The notes under the pieces were generated by a model, which was given only the letters and a program-made list of their open reading frames with translations, was not told the origin of the DNA and did no database searches. Positions 37,521-48,427 of a DNA stretch of 64,000 nt are shown here, piece by piece. The DNA is from Thraustochytrium sp. TN22 (Eukaryota > Sar > Bigyra > Thraustochytrida > Thraustochytriidae): NCBI GenBank assembly GCA_013306675.1, contig JABLUY010000019.1, positions 175,287 through 239,286 on the forward strand. Direction: 5' to 3'. The position numbers and the translations under genes are program-made. Numbering within the stretch: position 1 is the first letter of the stretch; each line of letters begins with the position of its first letter.

Positions 37521-39800
37521 TTAGGCAACGACGTGCTGGTGCCAGTTGATGAGGCCGTGGCCACCGTTGACAATGGTGAAGAAGTCGGCAAAAACGACGG
37601 AGAGAATGGCCATGAGCTTCATGACGATGTTGAGCGCCGGGCCGGAGGTATCCTTGAGCGGGTCGCCGACGGTGTCGCCAACGACGGCGGCCTTGTGCAC
37701 CTCGGAGCCCTTGCCCATCTGCTGGCCCTCGACGTAGACCTCGCCCTTCTCGACGTACTTCTTGGCGTTGTCCCAGGCACCGCCGGTGTTGGAGGCGGAG
37801 ATGGCCATCTGCACGGCGGAGGAGATGGAGCCGGCGAGGAGGCCAGCGACGGCCGAGGTGCCGAAGAGGATGCCGGTGAGGAGCGGGGTGCTCATGACGA
37901 GGACGCCGGGGAGGATCATCTCGCGCAGGGAGGCGTTGGTGGAGATTTCGATGCAGCGGGCATGGTCGGGCGGGGAGTGGCCGGCCTCGCCGGTGAGGAG
38001 GCCCGGGATGGTGTCGAACTGGCGCTTGACCTCCTTGACCATCTCGTTGGCGGCAACGCCGACAGACTTCATGGTCATGGCAGTGAACCAGTACGGGATG
38101 AGGGCGCCGACGAGGAGGGCGGCGAAGATGATGGGGTCGAGGATGGAGACCTGCGCCTGCTCGAGGCCGGCGCGCTTGGTGAAGGCGCCGAAGAGGGCGA
38201 GGCCGACGAGGCAGGCGGAGCCGATCGCGAAGCCCTTGCCGATGGCAGCCGTGGTGTTGCCAGCGGCGTCGAGGGCGTCAGTGACGTCGCGGACCTCCTC
38301 GGGCAGGCCGGTCATCTCGGCGATGCCGCCGGCGTTGTCGCAGATGGGGCCGTAGACGTCGATGGTGAGGCCGGTGGCGAGCGTGCCGAGCATGCCGAGC
38401 GCGGCGAGCGAGACACCGAACATGTCGAGGAGCGTAAAGGAGAAGTAGACGACGCCAGCGAGCAGGAAGACCGGGATGATGGCGGACTTGTAGCCAAGCG
38501 CCAGGCCGTAGATGATGTTGGTGGCGGCGCCAGTCTCGCAGGACTGGGCGACCTCACGCGTGGGCTCGTACGAGTGCGAGGTGTAGTACTCGGTGATGAA
38601 GCCGATGAGGCAGCCAGCCCAGAGGCCAGCCCAGACGCAGGCGCAGGCCTGGAACGGGTTGCCCTCGATCGCGTGGCCGGCGACGTTCTCGATGAGGTAG
38701 GACTTGGGAAGCGCCCAGTAGGCAACCGGGAGCACGGCGACGGTGGCGAGGAGCGTCGAGACGCCAATCTGCACCTTGAGCACCTTCTCGACGTCCGACT
38801 CCTGGCGCACGGGCGACACGTTGGTGGCCACGAAGCTGGTGATCATGCACATGAGCAGGCCGACGGCGGAGATCATGACCGGGAAGAGCACGGCGGACCA
38901 GCCCGCCTCGCGCAGGCCCTGCGAGGACGAGGCGACGATGAGGGCGGCGCACGAGGCCTCGGCGAAGCTGCCAAAGAGGTCCGAGCCCATGCCGGCGACG
39001 TCGCCGACGTTGTCGCCGACGTTGTCCGCGATGGTGGCCGGGTTGCGGGGGTCGTCCTCCGGGATGCCGCTGACCACCTTGCCGGCCAGGTCGGCGCCAA
39101 CGTCGGCAGCCTTGGTGTAGATGCCGCCGCCGACGCGGCCGAAGAGCGCGATCGAGGAGCCGCCCAGACCGAAGCCAGCGACGCACTCGAAGAGAGCCTT
39201 GTAGTTGGCCTCGTCGTCAAAGTGGTAGACGCTGTTGTAGGCGATGATGAGCACGTAGAGCACGACCAGGCCCAGACCGCAGAGCGCGAAGCCCATGACG
39301 CCGCCAGCGCGGAAGGCCGTGTTGAAGGAGCCGGTCCACGGGTTGGCCGGGTCCATGGCCATGACGGTGGTGCGCGCGTTGCTGAAGACGGCCACCTTCA
39401 TGCCCAGGTAGCCGCTGGCGATGGAGGTGAGCGCGCCAATGGCAAAGGCGAGCGCGGTCAGGCCGCCCTGCTCCCACTTCCAGCTGCTCTCGCCCTCCGG
39501 GCTCTCCACGTAGGAGGTCAGCACCAGCACAAGCGAGCCGAACATCACCACGAAGATGAGGCAGATCTTGTACTCGGCGAACAGGAAGCTGTCCGCGCCC
39601 TCGCGGATCGCGTTGTAGATCTCCAGCATGCGCGCCGAGGCATCGCCGTCCGCCAGCAGACGGAACGAGTTGTCCGACGAGCTCGAGTCGTCCAGCTGCA
39701 CGCTCGCCACAATGCGGAACTGCACGTAGGCGAACACCATGCCCAGCACGCCCGCCGCCAGGATCAGCACCGAAGCGCCCACATCCACCTCACCCGTCAT
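37521..39800 (-). CDS. membrane-bound H+-translocating inorganic pyrophosphatase
   Basis: 759 residues, the usual length, with about 16 hydrophobic segments. Signature motifs are present: DVGADLAGKV at 233-242, IPEDDPRNPATIADNVGDNVGDVAGMGSDLF split over 247-280 with the paired DNVGDNVGD, and the C-terminal GDTVGDPLKDTSGPALN. GNTT-A-A-IGKGFAIGSA (~514-530) carries Ala, not Lys, after GNTT, which marks the K+-dependent type I group. The enzyme hydrolyses PPi and pumps protons into vacuoles or acidocalcisome-like organelles. One oddity: in the otherwise nearly invariant DVGAD-x2-GKVE the Glu (E263 in the mung bean enzyme) is Val243. All other substrate-binding Asp/Lys residues I can check are kept. 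Start is the ATG at 39800. Confidence 0.95.
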   Translation of the reverse strand: MTGEVDVGASVLILAAGVLGMVFAYVQFRIVASVQLDDSSSSDNSFRLLADGDASARMLEIYNAIREGADSFLFAEYKICLIFVVMFGSLVLVLTSYVESPEGESSWKWEQGGLTALAFAIGALTSIASGYLGMKVAVFSNARTTVMAMDPANPWTGSFNTAFRAGGVMGFALCGLGLVVLYVLIIAYNSVYHFDDEANYKALFECVAGFGLGGSSIALFGRVGGGIYTKAADVGADLAGKVVSGIPEDDPRNPATIADNVGDNVGDVAGMGSDLFGSFAEASCAALIVASSSQGLREAGWSAVLFPVMISAVGLLMCMITSFVATNVSPVRQESDVEKVLKVQIGVSTLLATVAVLPVAYWALPKSYLIENVAGHAIEGNPFQACACVWAGLWAGCLIGFITEYYTSHSYEPTREVAQSCETGAATNIIYGLALGYKSAIIPVFLLAGVVYFSFTLLDMFGVSLAALGMLGTLATGLTIDVYGPICDNAGGIAEMTGLPEEVRDVTDALDAAGNTTAAIGKGFAIGSACLVGLALFGAFTKRAGLEQAQVSILDPIIFAALLVGALIPYWFTAMTMKSVGVAANEMVKEVKRQFDTIPGLLTGEAGHSPPDHARCIEISTNASLREMILPGVLVMSTPLLTGILFGTSAVAGLLAGSISSAVQMAISASNTGGAWDNAKKYVEKGEVYVEGQQMGKGSEVHKAAVVGDTVGDPLKDTSGPALNIVMKLMAILSVVFADFFTIVNGGHGLINWHQHVVA

Positions 39801-41643
39801 CCTGCCTACCGCAACTAGAGACTCGCTATCCGTCTGCGTCGCGCGTCCGTTAGTCTATCTATCTCTTCAGTGGACCGATGTCCCCGGCTCCCTTGCTCGC
39901 TCCCTCGCTCCCTCGCCGCCGGCCAGCCCGTGTTCGCCGACCGACCACCAACCGCCCGCCTCAGCGGCTCCCAGCCGCTGCGAGCAGCCAAGAAAAATAG
40001 ATACTGGCTTGCTCGCCTCGCCTCTCGCCCTCCAGCACCGGTGGCCGGCCGGCGAGTCTCAGCCGCACGAGGCCCGCGAACCGCGGCAGCCCGCACGCCT
40101 CGGCCGCCCCGCCGCGGCGGCGAGCGCGGGGCCGCGCGGGCAGCTCGCCCTCGGCCTCTCGCGCGCCCGTCCGCCGCTGCCGTCGCCCGTCCGCCGCCTC
40201 TCTCTCCCCTGCCGAGTCGTCGGAGGTCGCGTCGCCGGCGTCGGCGCGTTCGAACCTGCGCGGATTCGCTGTCGCCGCCCAGCCCTGCCCCGCCAGCGCC
40301 CCGCGCCGCGCCGCTCCGCAGCGCCGCGCCGCCGCCGCGCCGCGCTCTGCTCCGGGCGCGCCGCCGCCGCGCCGCCGCCGCCGCCGCCGCGCTGCACGTA
40401 CCTGCGCCTCGAGTCGATGTCGGTCTGCCCGCGCGCCGCGGCGCTCCGTTCGAACCTCGCCGGCCACGTTGACTCTGAGAGGCCGGCGCTCTCTCTCCTC
40501 TTGGAAAGCAGGGCGAAGAAAACAAACCAAGCTGAGCAAGGCCAGCAACTCCGGGGCCAGCAAAGAAAGAACTTGAAAGCGAGAAGGAAAGAAAGAAAGA
40601 ATGAAAGAAAGAAAGAACGGCCACGGGTGAATGTCGAGTGAATGAAAGAAGGGCACAAGGGAAGACGAGGGAAGAAGATACAACGTGAAGCGCCGCTGCA
40701 GCCAGCCACTGCACGCCGCGCGGCGCTGAGGCTCTCACGAGACCGCCGAGGCCAAGTCGGCTTCGCGCTCGGGCAAGTGGTCACTGACAGCCACCGATCG
40801 ACGTCGTGATTGCAGTGCCGCTCAAGCAAGCCTCGCGCCGAGTCGCGCGAACTCGCACAGCCTGCCAGGCCCAGCCAGGGACCTGCGGTCCTGCGCTACG
40901 GCGATCGATTGCGCGGCCACGCGTCGCGCCGCGCGTGCGGGCGTGCAGTGCGGCGGCGAGCTCTTCGACGAGTTGTCGGAGCCTGGGCTCTCGGCAGCCA
41001 GTCATCGTCTCTTTCGGTGCAGCCTTGTGACCGACCGCCGCCTTGACAAGCGAGCGCTGCAACTGCGCGTTGCACTGCCACCGGCACTGGCAATCAGCGG
41101 GTAGTGCGCCGAGGCTGGTGCTCGCACTGCCTGCAGCTGCGACAGCGCAGCGGCACAACTCCGCCGCGCTACTACGAGGCTCCGCTCCGCTCGGATCGGC
41201 GTTGCGATCAAGCCTCTCCTGCAAGAGCTAATGTGAAAAATCGCTTGGCGAAGTTCAAGTTGGCGGCAAGCGTGAGGTCGCTAGTGACGGCGCATAAGCT
41301 GGACGACGGCGTGGAGCTCGCGTGAGGCACGGCCCGGACGGCGTGCCGTGCAGTGGCATGACTACACCACTTTGCACGCGAGGGCAAGAACAACTTGGGC
41401 AAGGACAACTCGGGCAAGAACAACTCGGCAAGGACAACTCGGGCAAGGACAACGAGGGCAAGGCGTCCTGGGTTTTGCTTGAGGTTCTGCGCCGAGCCTG
41501 ACTCGAACGTGGACCTCGAATGGCCAATGTGCATGCAGGGGAAAGAGTCCTGAGCAGCACTGCAGTTGGCTTTTTTCCCTGAGCAGGCAGCAGTTGTTTC
41601 GCTTGGGAGGGATGCCGTTTCGTGTATTTATGGACACAAGGAC
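39801..41643. other. 1.8-kb spacer, repeat-rich, no gene recognised
   Basis: Between the pyrophosphatase start and the AP2-exonuclease stop. It holds (GCC)n near 40370-40392, a GAAA-type purine run (about 40590-40620) and a 15-bp tandem array at 41382-41463. Frames of 150-300 codons occur, but all are Arg/Ala/Ser/Pro compositional sequence. Confidence 0.55.
41382..41463. repeat. 15-bp tandem repeat, about 5.5 copies
   Basis: Unit GGGCAAGGACAACTC with A/G and C/T variants; one copy is 14 bp. It lies downstream of the AP2-exonuclease gene. Confidence 0.9.
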
Positions 41644-43565
41644 TCACTGTCCGGCCGTCTTCGACTGCACGGGCAGCGCACCATTGAGCGCGGAGTGCAC
41701 CATCTGGACGGCGCGCTGCAACTTGTCTGGGTGGTCCGCGGCGACCTGAATCTGGGCTGCGTTGCGCAGCTCAGGGTCCGAGGCGGACTTGTCCGGTTGG
41801 CGCGCAATGACGATGCGTGCGCCGCAGACTTGCTGGATCATGAGGACGGTGCGGCCCATGGGGCCCATGAGCTTGCCGAGCACGGAGACGCGCACGTTCA
41901 TGAGGCGAGTGTAGCGCAGATCGGCGGGAAAGTAGGAGATGACCTCGCAGGACGCGAAAGGCGCGCCGTCCGGCAGTGGCGCGCGCACCAGCTTGCGCGG
42001 CATGCCCTGGCGGTCCGGCCAGCCGTCTGGGCAGCAGGGCCCAGACGCGTCATAGCCGCCGCAGCCGCTCTGCACGCAGTGCATCGAGCTGAAGACGGCG
42101 TGCGCGATTTCGGGGGAGCCAAAGTCGACAACGATGGAGCCAACCTTGGAGCCATCCTTGCGCTCGTTCCAGCGGATCTGGCGCACCTCGAGCACGGGCA
42201 CGCCCTTGGGCAGGCTGGCCTCGGCTCCCTCCGGCAGCCGCTCACGCACAAAGGCACTCAGGGCCTCCTCGCTTGCACCGAGCGGCAGCAGGTGAAAGGT
42301 GAGGCGCGCGCGGTAGCGGTCCGGGATCTCGTCGAAGATGAGCGGGAGCGCCGTCTTGCGCGCGCGAGAGAGTTCCACGAGGCGGAACATGACACGCAGC
42401 GCCCATTGCGCGTCGGCCACGCTATCGTGCGCCTCGCCGGCAGACTGGAACTGCTCCTTCTCGCGCTGGTCGCGCAGGACCGCCTTGGCGGCGTCTTTGA
42501 GTGAGAGGGTCATGTCCGGCAGGTTGCGCACGCCGCAGAGCGCCGTGGTGTCCACGACGTTGGCGTGCCAGAGCCGCATCGCGGCGAAGTCGGCCCACAG
42601 CGAGTGCCCCACGAGGATGTCGCGCGCGCGAACGGCGCGCGCCACGAGCGCCTGTGCCTCCGAAAAGTCCAGCTTGGCGTCGTCCAGGTTTGCCTGCTCC
42701 ACGCCGCTCACCTGCGTGAGCAAATCCACTACCACCATGCCAGGCGGCGTACGCACATACTCGTCGCACACGGTCTCGAACTGCAGGTCCGTGGTGCCGT
42801 CGGCGCGCCGCCGCGGCTTGCACCGCACGAGACTGACGCGCGCCAGGACCGAGTCTGGCGTGTCGCCTTCCTCGAGCTCCTTGTCCTTGCCACGACACAA
42901 GACCATCTCGCAGTCGAGTGCAAAGAGCCGGACATGGTCCTCCTCTTCCTTGTCGTCGTCCTGGTCTTCGTCCTCATCCTTGTCGCTTTTGGACTTGTCC
43001 TGGTCGGCCCCCGACGCGACACCCGTCTGCAGCCATTGCTCGCGGTCGAAGCGTTGCAGCAGTGGTTCGTAGTAGCGCTTCCAGCCGACTTCGGCGCGCG
43101 TGAGCTCCACGAGCTGTGCCACGTCGCGAAGTGCCTCGTTGCGGATCTTGTGCGCCTCGATCTTGGCTCGCCCGCGCGGCCGGCGCGTGGTCCAGCCGCC
43201 GCCGTCGTCATCACCTGCGTTGGCGCCAGCGCCAGCAGAAGACGTCGGCTTCTTTTCAACGTGCGCCAGGAGCGGGACCGGGCGCGCGCGCAGCTTGGGC
43301 GCCGGCGCCAGCGTCAGAGTCGGCGCGGCCAGGAGCGCCGCTGTCCCAGCGCCGCCCAGTGGCCTGCGCGCCGGGTCCTGCCGCTTCTTGTCACGCTGCA
43401 GCTCGCGCCGCTGCTTTTTCTTGGCACGCCGCTTCGCCGACTGCGACTGCTCTTGTACCTCGCGGGGGTCTGCCCGCGGCTCGGCCACCGGCTGCGGCTG
43501 CTTTGGCTTGTTGTCGTTCCCATCGTCGCTCGCGCCAGGGCTGGACGGCCGCTTCCGCTTCGTGG

Positions 43566-43636
<71 letters not shown>

Positions 43637-43992
43637 GCGTCCACCTTTGACTGGGGCTGCTGCGGCTGCTGTGACTGGGACTGCGGCGGCGGCAACTGTT
43701 GGCTTTGCACGAGGTCCGTGAGCGAGCCGCCAAGGGAGGCCGCCGAGCGCTTCTTCTCCGCTGCCATGCGCGCTTCAGGGCTCAAGAAGTTCACAGGCTG
43801 CGCAGGCAGGCCATCCTCCAGCACCGCCGAGTCGTAGGCGCGCGCCGCCGCCTCGGCCGTCGGGTACAGCTCCTTCAGCCAGGCGCGCTTGCCGTCGCTC
43901 CGGTAGTACCGCGCGCGCCACTTGCGCTCCTGCTTGTGAAAAACCACGCCCGTGTACTTGCGCTGCAGCGCCGTCACCTCGGCGTCCTTCAT
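41644..43992 (-). CDS. AP2/ERF domain - DEDDh exonuclease - KH fusion protein
   Basis: 782 residues from the first ATG (43992). Residues ~10-70 form an AP2/ERF domain (KYTGVVFHKQERKWRARYY, YPTAEAAARAYDSAVLEDG, VNFLSPEA). A poly-Gln run of about 23 residues and Lys/Arg-rich linkers follow. Residues ~380-565 are a REXO-type DEDDh 3'-5' exonuclease: Exo I LFALDCEMVL (D, E), Exo II GHSLWADFAAMRLW (D), Exo III HDSVADAQWALRVM (H and D), so all five catalytic residues are present. An RRM-like stretch (~575-660) precedes a KH domain (~700-770: VLGKLMGPMGRTVLMIQQVC, ARIVIARQPD). The enzyme half should trim RNA or single-stranded DNA; the AP2 and KH parts suggest nucleic-acid-specific targeting. I know of no described AP2-exonuclease fusion. 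One uninterrupted frame, no sign of misassembly. Confidence 0.85.
43567..43635. repeat. coding (CTG/CAG)n triplet run, 23 units
   Basis: Perfect CAG codons on the coding (minus) strand encode poly-Gln between the AP2 and exonuclease domains. Purity with no synonymous CAA suggests recent expansion and length polymorphism. Confidence 0.95.
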
Positions 43993-44499
43993 CCTTCCTC
44001 CCGCGAGCGCTTGCTGCTTCCCGCCCACGTCCGAGTCCTGCCGCACCACGCCCCGCCCGCGGGGCCTGTCGGCGAGAGCGAGAGCGACGAGTCATTTCCT
44101 TCGTCCACCCTGTCGTTGACACTGCCTATTTGGCGCACACCCCTGGCTCGTTTTTGGTGACAGTCGCAGTGGCCGGCGCTCGGGCGCTGTGCCCGGGGAC
44201 AGTGGGGGGCTGTACGGTGTCTGCCCTTCTCATGAGACTTCTCAGGGCGGGGCCCCGCCGGACCGGTTGCGGTTGCGCGTGCAGGGCAGAGCAATGCGTT
44301 TTGCAAATGAGTGGCCGCGAGACTTGAAGAGGTGCCCTCCGAGTCGACTCGAGTTGCAGCCGTGAATCACGTGATGCTCCCGGACTCGGAGTCGGCTGAT
44401 TGGTCACGGTTGGTGTTTGACAGGCGGCCGGCCGGCGGGCTGTTCGTGGGATTGGCTGGCCGGCTGGGGCCGACTCCTCAAAGCTCAAGGTTGCGGGTT

Positions 44500-44773
44500 G
44501 GTGCGGACGTGAGCAAAGCCATGGCCCCGTACCCGCCCTGCCCGTAGAAAGTTAACGTTTTAAGTAAGCCGCCGTCGGGCAGCCAAGGGTGGACGCCCGA
44601 GCATGGGGACGACTCGGACGGCTCAGCTCTGAGATCAGATGCGACTCGGTGCGGACTTGAGTAGAGCCATGGCTCCGGACCCGCCCTACCACCAGTAAGT
44701 AAGCCGCCGTCGGGCAGCCAAGGGCGGACGCCAGAGCATGAGGACGACGACTCAGCTATCTGATGAGATGCGA
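44500..44773. repeat. ~140-bp tandem direct repeat
   Basis: GTGCGGAC(G/T)TGAG...GCCATGG and AGTAAGCCGCCGTCGGGCAGCC each occur twice, 148 and 134 bp apart; the difference is a ~14-bp insertion (AAAGTTAACGTTTT) in copy 1. Both copies contain GACGACTC..CTCAGCT near the end. Confidence 0.85.
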
Positions 44774-46803
44774 CAGCGTTCTCTGTCAGAGCAACGTATC
44801 CGTAGCCTTGAGACTCGAGCGATGAACTCGAAAGGGGTCGGCGCCGAGTCGGCGAAGGCTCGCGGAGCCCGAGGCGCCATCTTGATCCAGCAAAGGCTTC
44901 GCGCCCAGGCGCCCCTGTAGTTTTCTCACCAGTGGTTCCTGTTTGACCTTGGGGCAGCGCGGAAATCCTAACAGCCACGTTAAAGAGCCTGAGCGAAGGT
45001 GCTATTCTTCAAGTCTTCTCGCAGCGCAAGACGTTGTGCTCAAGATGGGCGCCGCGCAGCGGCCGTGCTATTGTCGCAGCTGCCGGAATAGAACCCGTGG
45101 CCACGCTTCTATTTTGGCTGCAGCTCCGTTCGGGCTCAAAGGGGTTGAAGCGCCGGCTCAGAGGGCCCAACCAGCCAGGGGCTATGGCGGCAGCTGCAGC
45201 CGCCTGCAGGCAGGCAGGTCTTGACGCAGGCTTGAGCTGGCATCGGAAAATCGGCCAGCGTTGCAACCCATGGCGGCCACGGAAGGGCCGTTCTTGCCGT
45301 GAGAAGACAGACGCACCCGACCAGCGAGCGCCCCAACCATGGCGACTCGGCGTACGGGCGCGACTTGCCGACTCGGGAGCGTGCCGGCCGGCTGCCAGTG
45401 GCAGGCTGCCCGGGCCGCCTGCGGCCTGCCCTGCCCGTGCCCTGGCACGCCCAGACTACGACTAAGTTACGACCACCGCCACTGGCACTGGCAATGTAGG
45501 GTGATGTGCGTCAATACGCCCCAGAAGAGCCCCAGCGCCCCTGACATGTTCATGTTCCCCGCAAACCCCGCAGCGCTGCGCACCGTGAGGGCATTGTGTG
45601 CCACGCCTGCACCGTGACCGCTCACCGACGCTCATCATGCTCGACGCTCGCTGCCGCCAAGGTAAGGCCACTCTCAGCGAAGCCCCCGAGCGCGCGCCGG
45701 TCCCCGTGTGATTACGGGATGGCTCCAGAAAGCAGCAAACGCAGCGCCATCTACTTCCGCCTTCTTCGCCCCGACCCCGGCGGCCTGCGCGCGGCGGCTT
45801 CCTTCGAAAGGTCGTCCGGGGCCATGCGGACCAGCGCCGCGGGAATTCGAGCCTGGCGCTGATGCCGCCGTAGACTCGTAGACTCGGCAAGTGGCGAGCA
45901 GCCTAGCAGCCGGATGCTGCGCGCCCTGTCAGGCCAGGCCACGCCGCATGGCCGGTCCGGCCGGTCCGGCGCGACGCGACGCGTGCATGTGATTAGCGTC
46001 GTTGGTGATGCGATCATGCGAGGCGCTGCAGCGCCGCCCGGCTGCTCAGGCTCAGGCTGCGCCAGATGCTGGCTGCGTCAAGCCCCATGCGTTCCTGCCG
46101 CCGGCCTCGGCCTGGGCGTTTGGCAGCTCAGCTCGCGGCGCGGCGCGCGCGCGGCCCGAGGAGATGCTGGAGCTCGGGCGGCGGCTCGTCGCCACGAAGC
46201 CTGCTGCAAGCATGACAACGGCGCGGCGAAGCAGCCAGCAATGAGCGCTCGCAAAGGTTCGGCGAGCGACAGCCAGCGGTGCTGGTTGCCAAACCGGCCG
46301 GCCGACGACGATCCGGCCAGGGCCTTGGACCTGTGCTCCTGGCGCTCGAGAAGCTCGAGAATCCGCTCGTGCCCTGTGCTGCGCTGTGCTCCAGAAGCCC
46401 GCGTCGCGCTTCGTGCGCTCGACGGGAAGTCGGCGTCGGCGCCCGGTCCGCGAGCACGGCGTGATGCCGCCCGCGGCGCTCGCCGTTGCCAGTTGGTTGC
46501 TCGCCCTCGCCGCCTCGACGCGCTCGCTCGTGCGCCGGGCCGGGCCTGGCCGGCCAGCACGCCTGACCCGCGTGCAGTCAAGTGCCATCACCAGTGCAGC
46601 CCTGTAGGCTGCCGCTGGCACCGCTCGCAACGCGGGCCTTTGAGCGCGACTCACGCGACGCCGACCTAACCCGGCCGCCTGCCTGCCAGTGCCTGTCCGA
46701 GCTGAGTCGCTCCTCGCGCAGTGGTCGCTCGCGCGGCTGGCTGCCTGTGATCCTCCAACTTCGAGTTCCCTCTCTGCCTTACAGTAGCGCTATCGTGCTG
46801 CGG

Positions 46804-46813
46804 ACGCGACGTG

Positions 46814-46844
<31 letters not shown>

Positions 46845-46875
46845 CACGACGCGACGCGACACGCGACGCGACGCC
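46804..46875. repeat. GCGAC pentanucleotide microsatellite
   Basis: About 12 copies of GCGAC with a few interruptions (GCCAC, ACAC). Confidence 0.9.
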
Positions 46876-48427
46876 GCAGCGCAAGCCAGCCGTGGCGCGG
46901 CGCGCGCTCGCCGCGGCGCCCTGCCAGCCTTGGCGCGAGTTTCGTAGCCAGTGGGCCGGCGGCCACGGCCGGTGGCGGAGAAAAGCGCAAATCTCTGCGT
47001 TGCCGGCCCGGTCCTTGCCATGAAGCTGCCGCAGGGCTGACAAGCCTCGCGGCCTTGAGAGGACGGGCTGCGCGCGCCGCGAGGCGAGGTTGCCAACTGC
47101 CGCCCGCAGCCCGGCACAGCCAGCGCCTGCGCAGCTGCGGTGGCCCCGATCGCGAGGCCGGCGGCCAGCCGCGGCGGGTGCAGAGCGCCCAGGCGCGCTC
47201 CAAGGCATTCCCGATGGCGCGCGGGGAGAACCGTCCCCCACAGAACAAGCTAGTCGAAAGCAGGTCGCAAGCAGGCGGAAGCTGGCGGAAGCTGCGGACT
47301 GAGCTGAGCGGGAAGCGTCCCCGAGTGGCTGGGGGCCTCCCCACCGAAGGGGCTTCCTGCAGCCGGACCCGGGCCCCCCATCCGCGCTGTGTGCCGCGGC
47401 GCCGTCACTGCGGCGATCCCACCGTGGGCCCGCAGCCCCTCTACGGATGCCTATCTTCTTGGCCGCAGCGCCACCGCAGCGCCCCGCTGAGGGGCCGGCT
47501 TGTTGGCAACCGGACCACCACGTGCCGCGACGCCGCGAAACGCGGCACGTGAGAGGGGGCTAGCTAGCTGGCTGGCCGCGGCCGGCCATCCGAGCGGCGC
47601 CATCGCGCTCAAAAACCTCCGCCGCAGCCCCGGGCCCGCGAGCTTCCCGACGCGCGACCCACCCCGCGCGGCGCGCGGGGGCGGCAGAGCGCAGACGCGG
47701 CGCGGCAGGCTAGCCGGCCGGCGGGCGTACGGGCGTACGGGCGGGGAGGCGCAGGCAGGGCCCGGCCAGACCTCATCCACGTCGCGGCGCAGGTCGCAAG
47801 GACCTCCATCGCAGAAGCGCCGCGCCGGTGCTGCAGCTCGCGAGCTCGAGCTGCGCGCGCAGCTGCAGCTTGCTCCGGCCCGCCTGCGAGCCGGGCGGGG
47901 CCCGCCTGCGGCGCGGCGCGGCGCGCGAGGCGCGGCGCGGCGCGGCGCGGCGAGGCGCGGCGCGGCGCGGCGCAGCGCGGCGCGGCGAGGCACGGGCCTC
48001 CGCCTCTTGCGCGTCCCTCCCTCCCTCCCTCCGCTCCGCTCATCCATCTCATTCGCGCATCGTCCCTTCGCGCCCTCCCACTTCCTGTTTGTCTACCGGA
48101 GAGGCGAGGCGCAGCGCCCCGCGGGCTCTGTCGCACGCGACGCGGGCAACCCGGCCAAGCCGGCGCCCCGGCGCCCCGGCGAGCCTCGGCGAGCGCGCAG
48201 TCGTCCGTCTCCTCTCGTCTCGTCTCGTCTCCTCTCCTCTCGTCTCGCCCGCGCTCGCCGCCTCTCTTCCCTCCCCGCGCCTGTTTCCCGGCTGACCCGG
48301 CGTACGAGCGCGAGTCAGGTCTCCCGGGCTTGGAGCGCGGGCCCGAGGTGCACTCGGGGAGCGGCAGGGCCGCGGGCGCTCGTCGAAGTTGAAGCAGGTG
48401 AAAACGGCGCAGGAGGCGGCGCGCGGC

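Larger units (their letters stand above)
43993..48427. other. 4.4-kb region without recognisable genes
   Basis: The longest gene-free stretch. The 5' part (44500-44773) contains a ~140-bp direct repeat, a GCGAC pentanucleotide run is at 46804-46875, and the last ~900 bp before the next gene are extremely GC-rich with CGGCG and CTCGT repeats. I looked for tRNA, U6 and 5S signatures and saw none. It may hold non-coding transcription units or unrecognised multi-exon genes. Confidence 0.55.

Noticed and set aside
37194-39818. 874-codon plus-strand frame opposite the H+-pyrophosphatase
   Set aside because: It is the antisense shadow of a clearly real pyrophosphatase gene; its His/Asp/Gly/Val/Glu-rich content mirrors G/C-ending codons on the other strand.
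40240-40460. GTTCGAACC-like boxes that could be tRNA T-loops
   Set aside because: No acceptor, D or anticodon arm can be folded around them; they sit in compositional GC-rich DNA.
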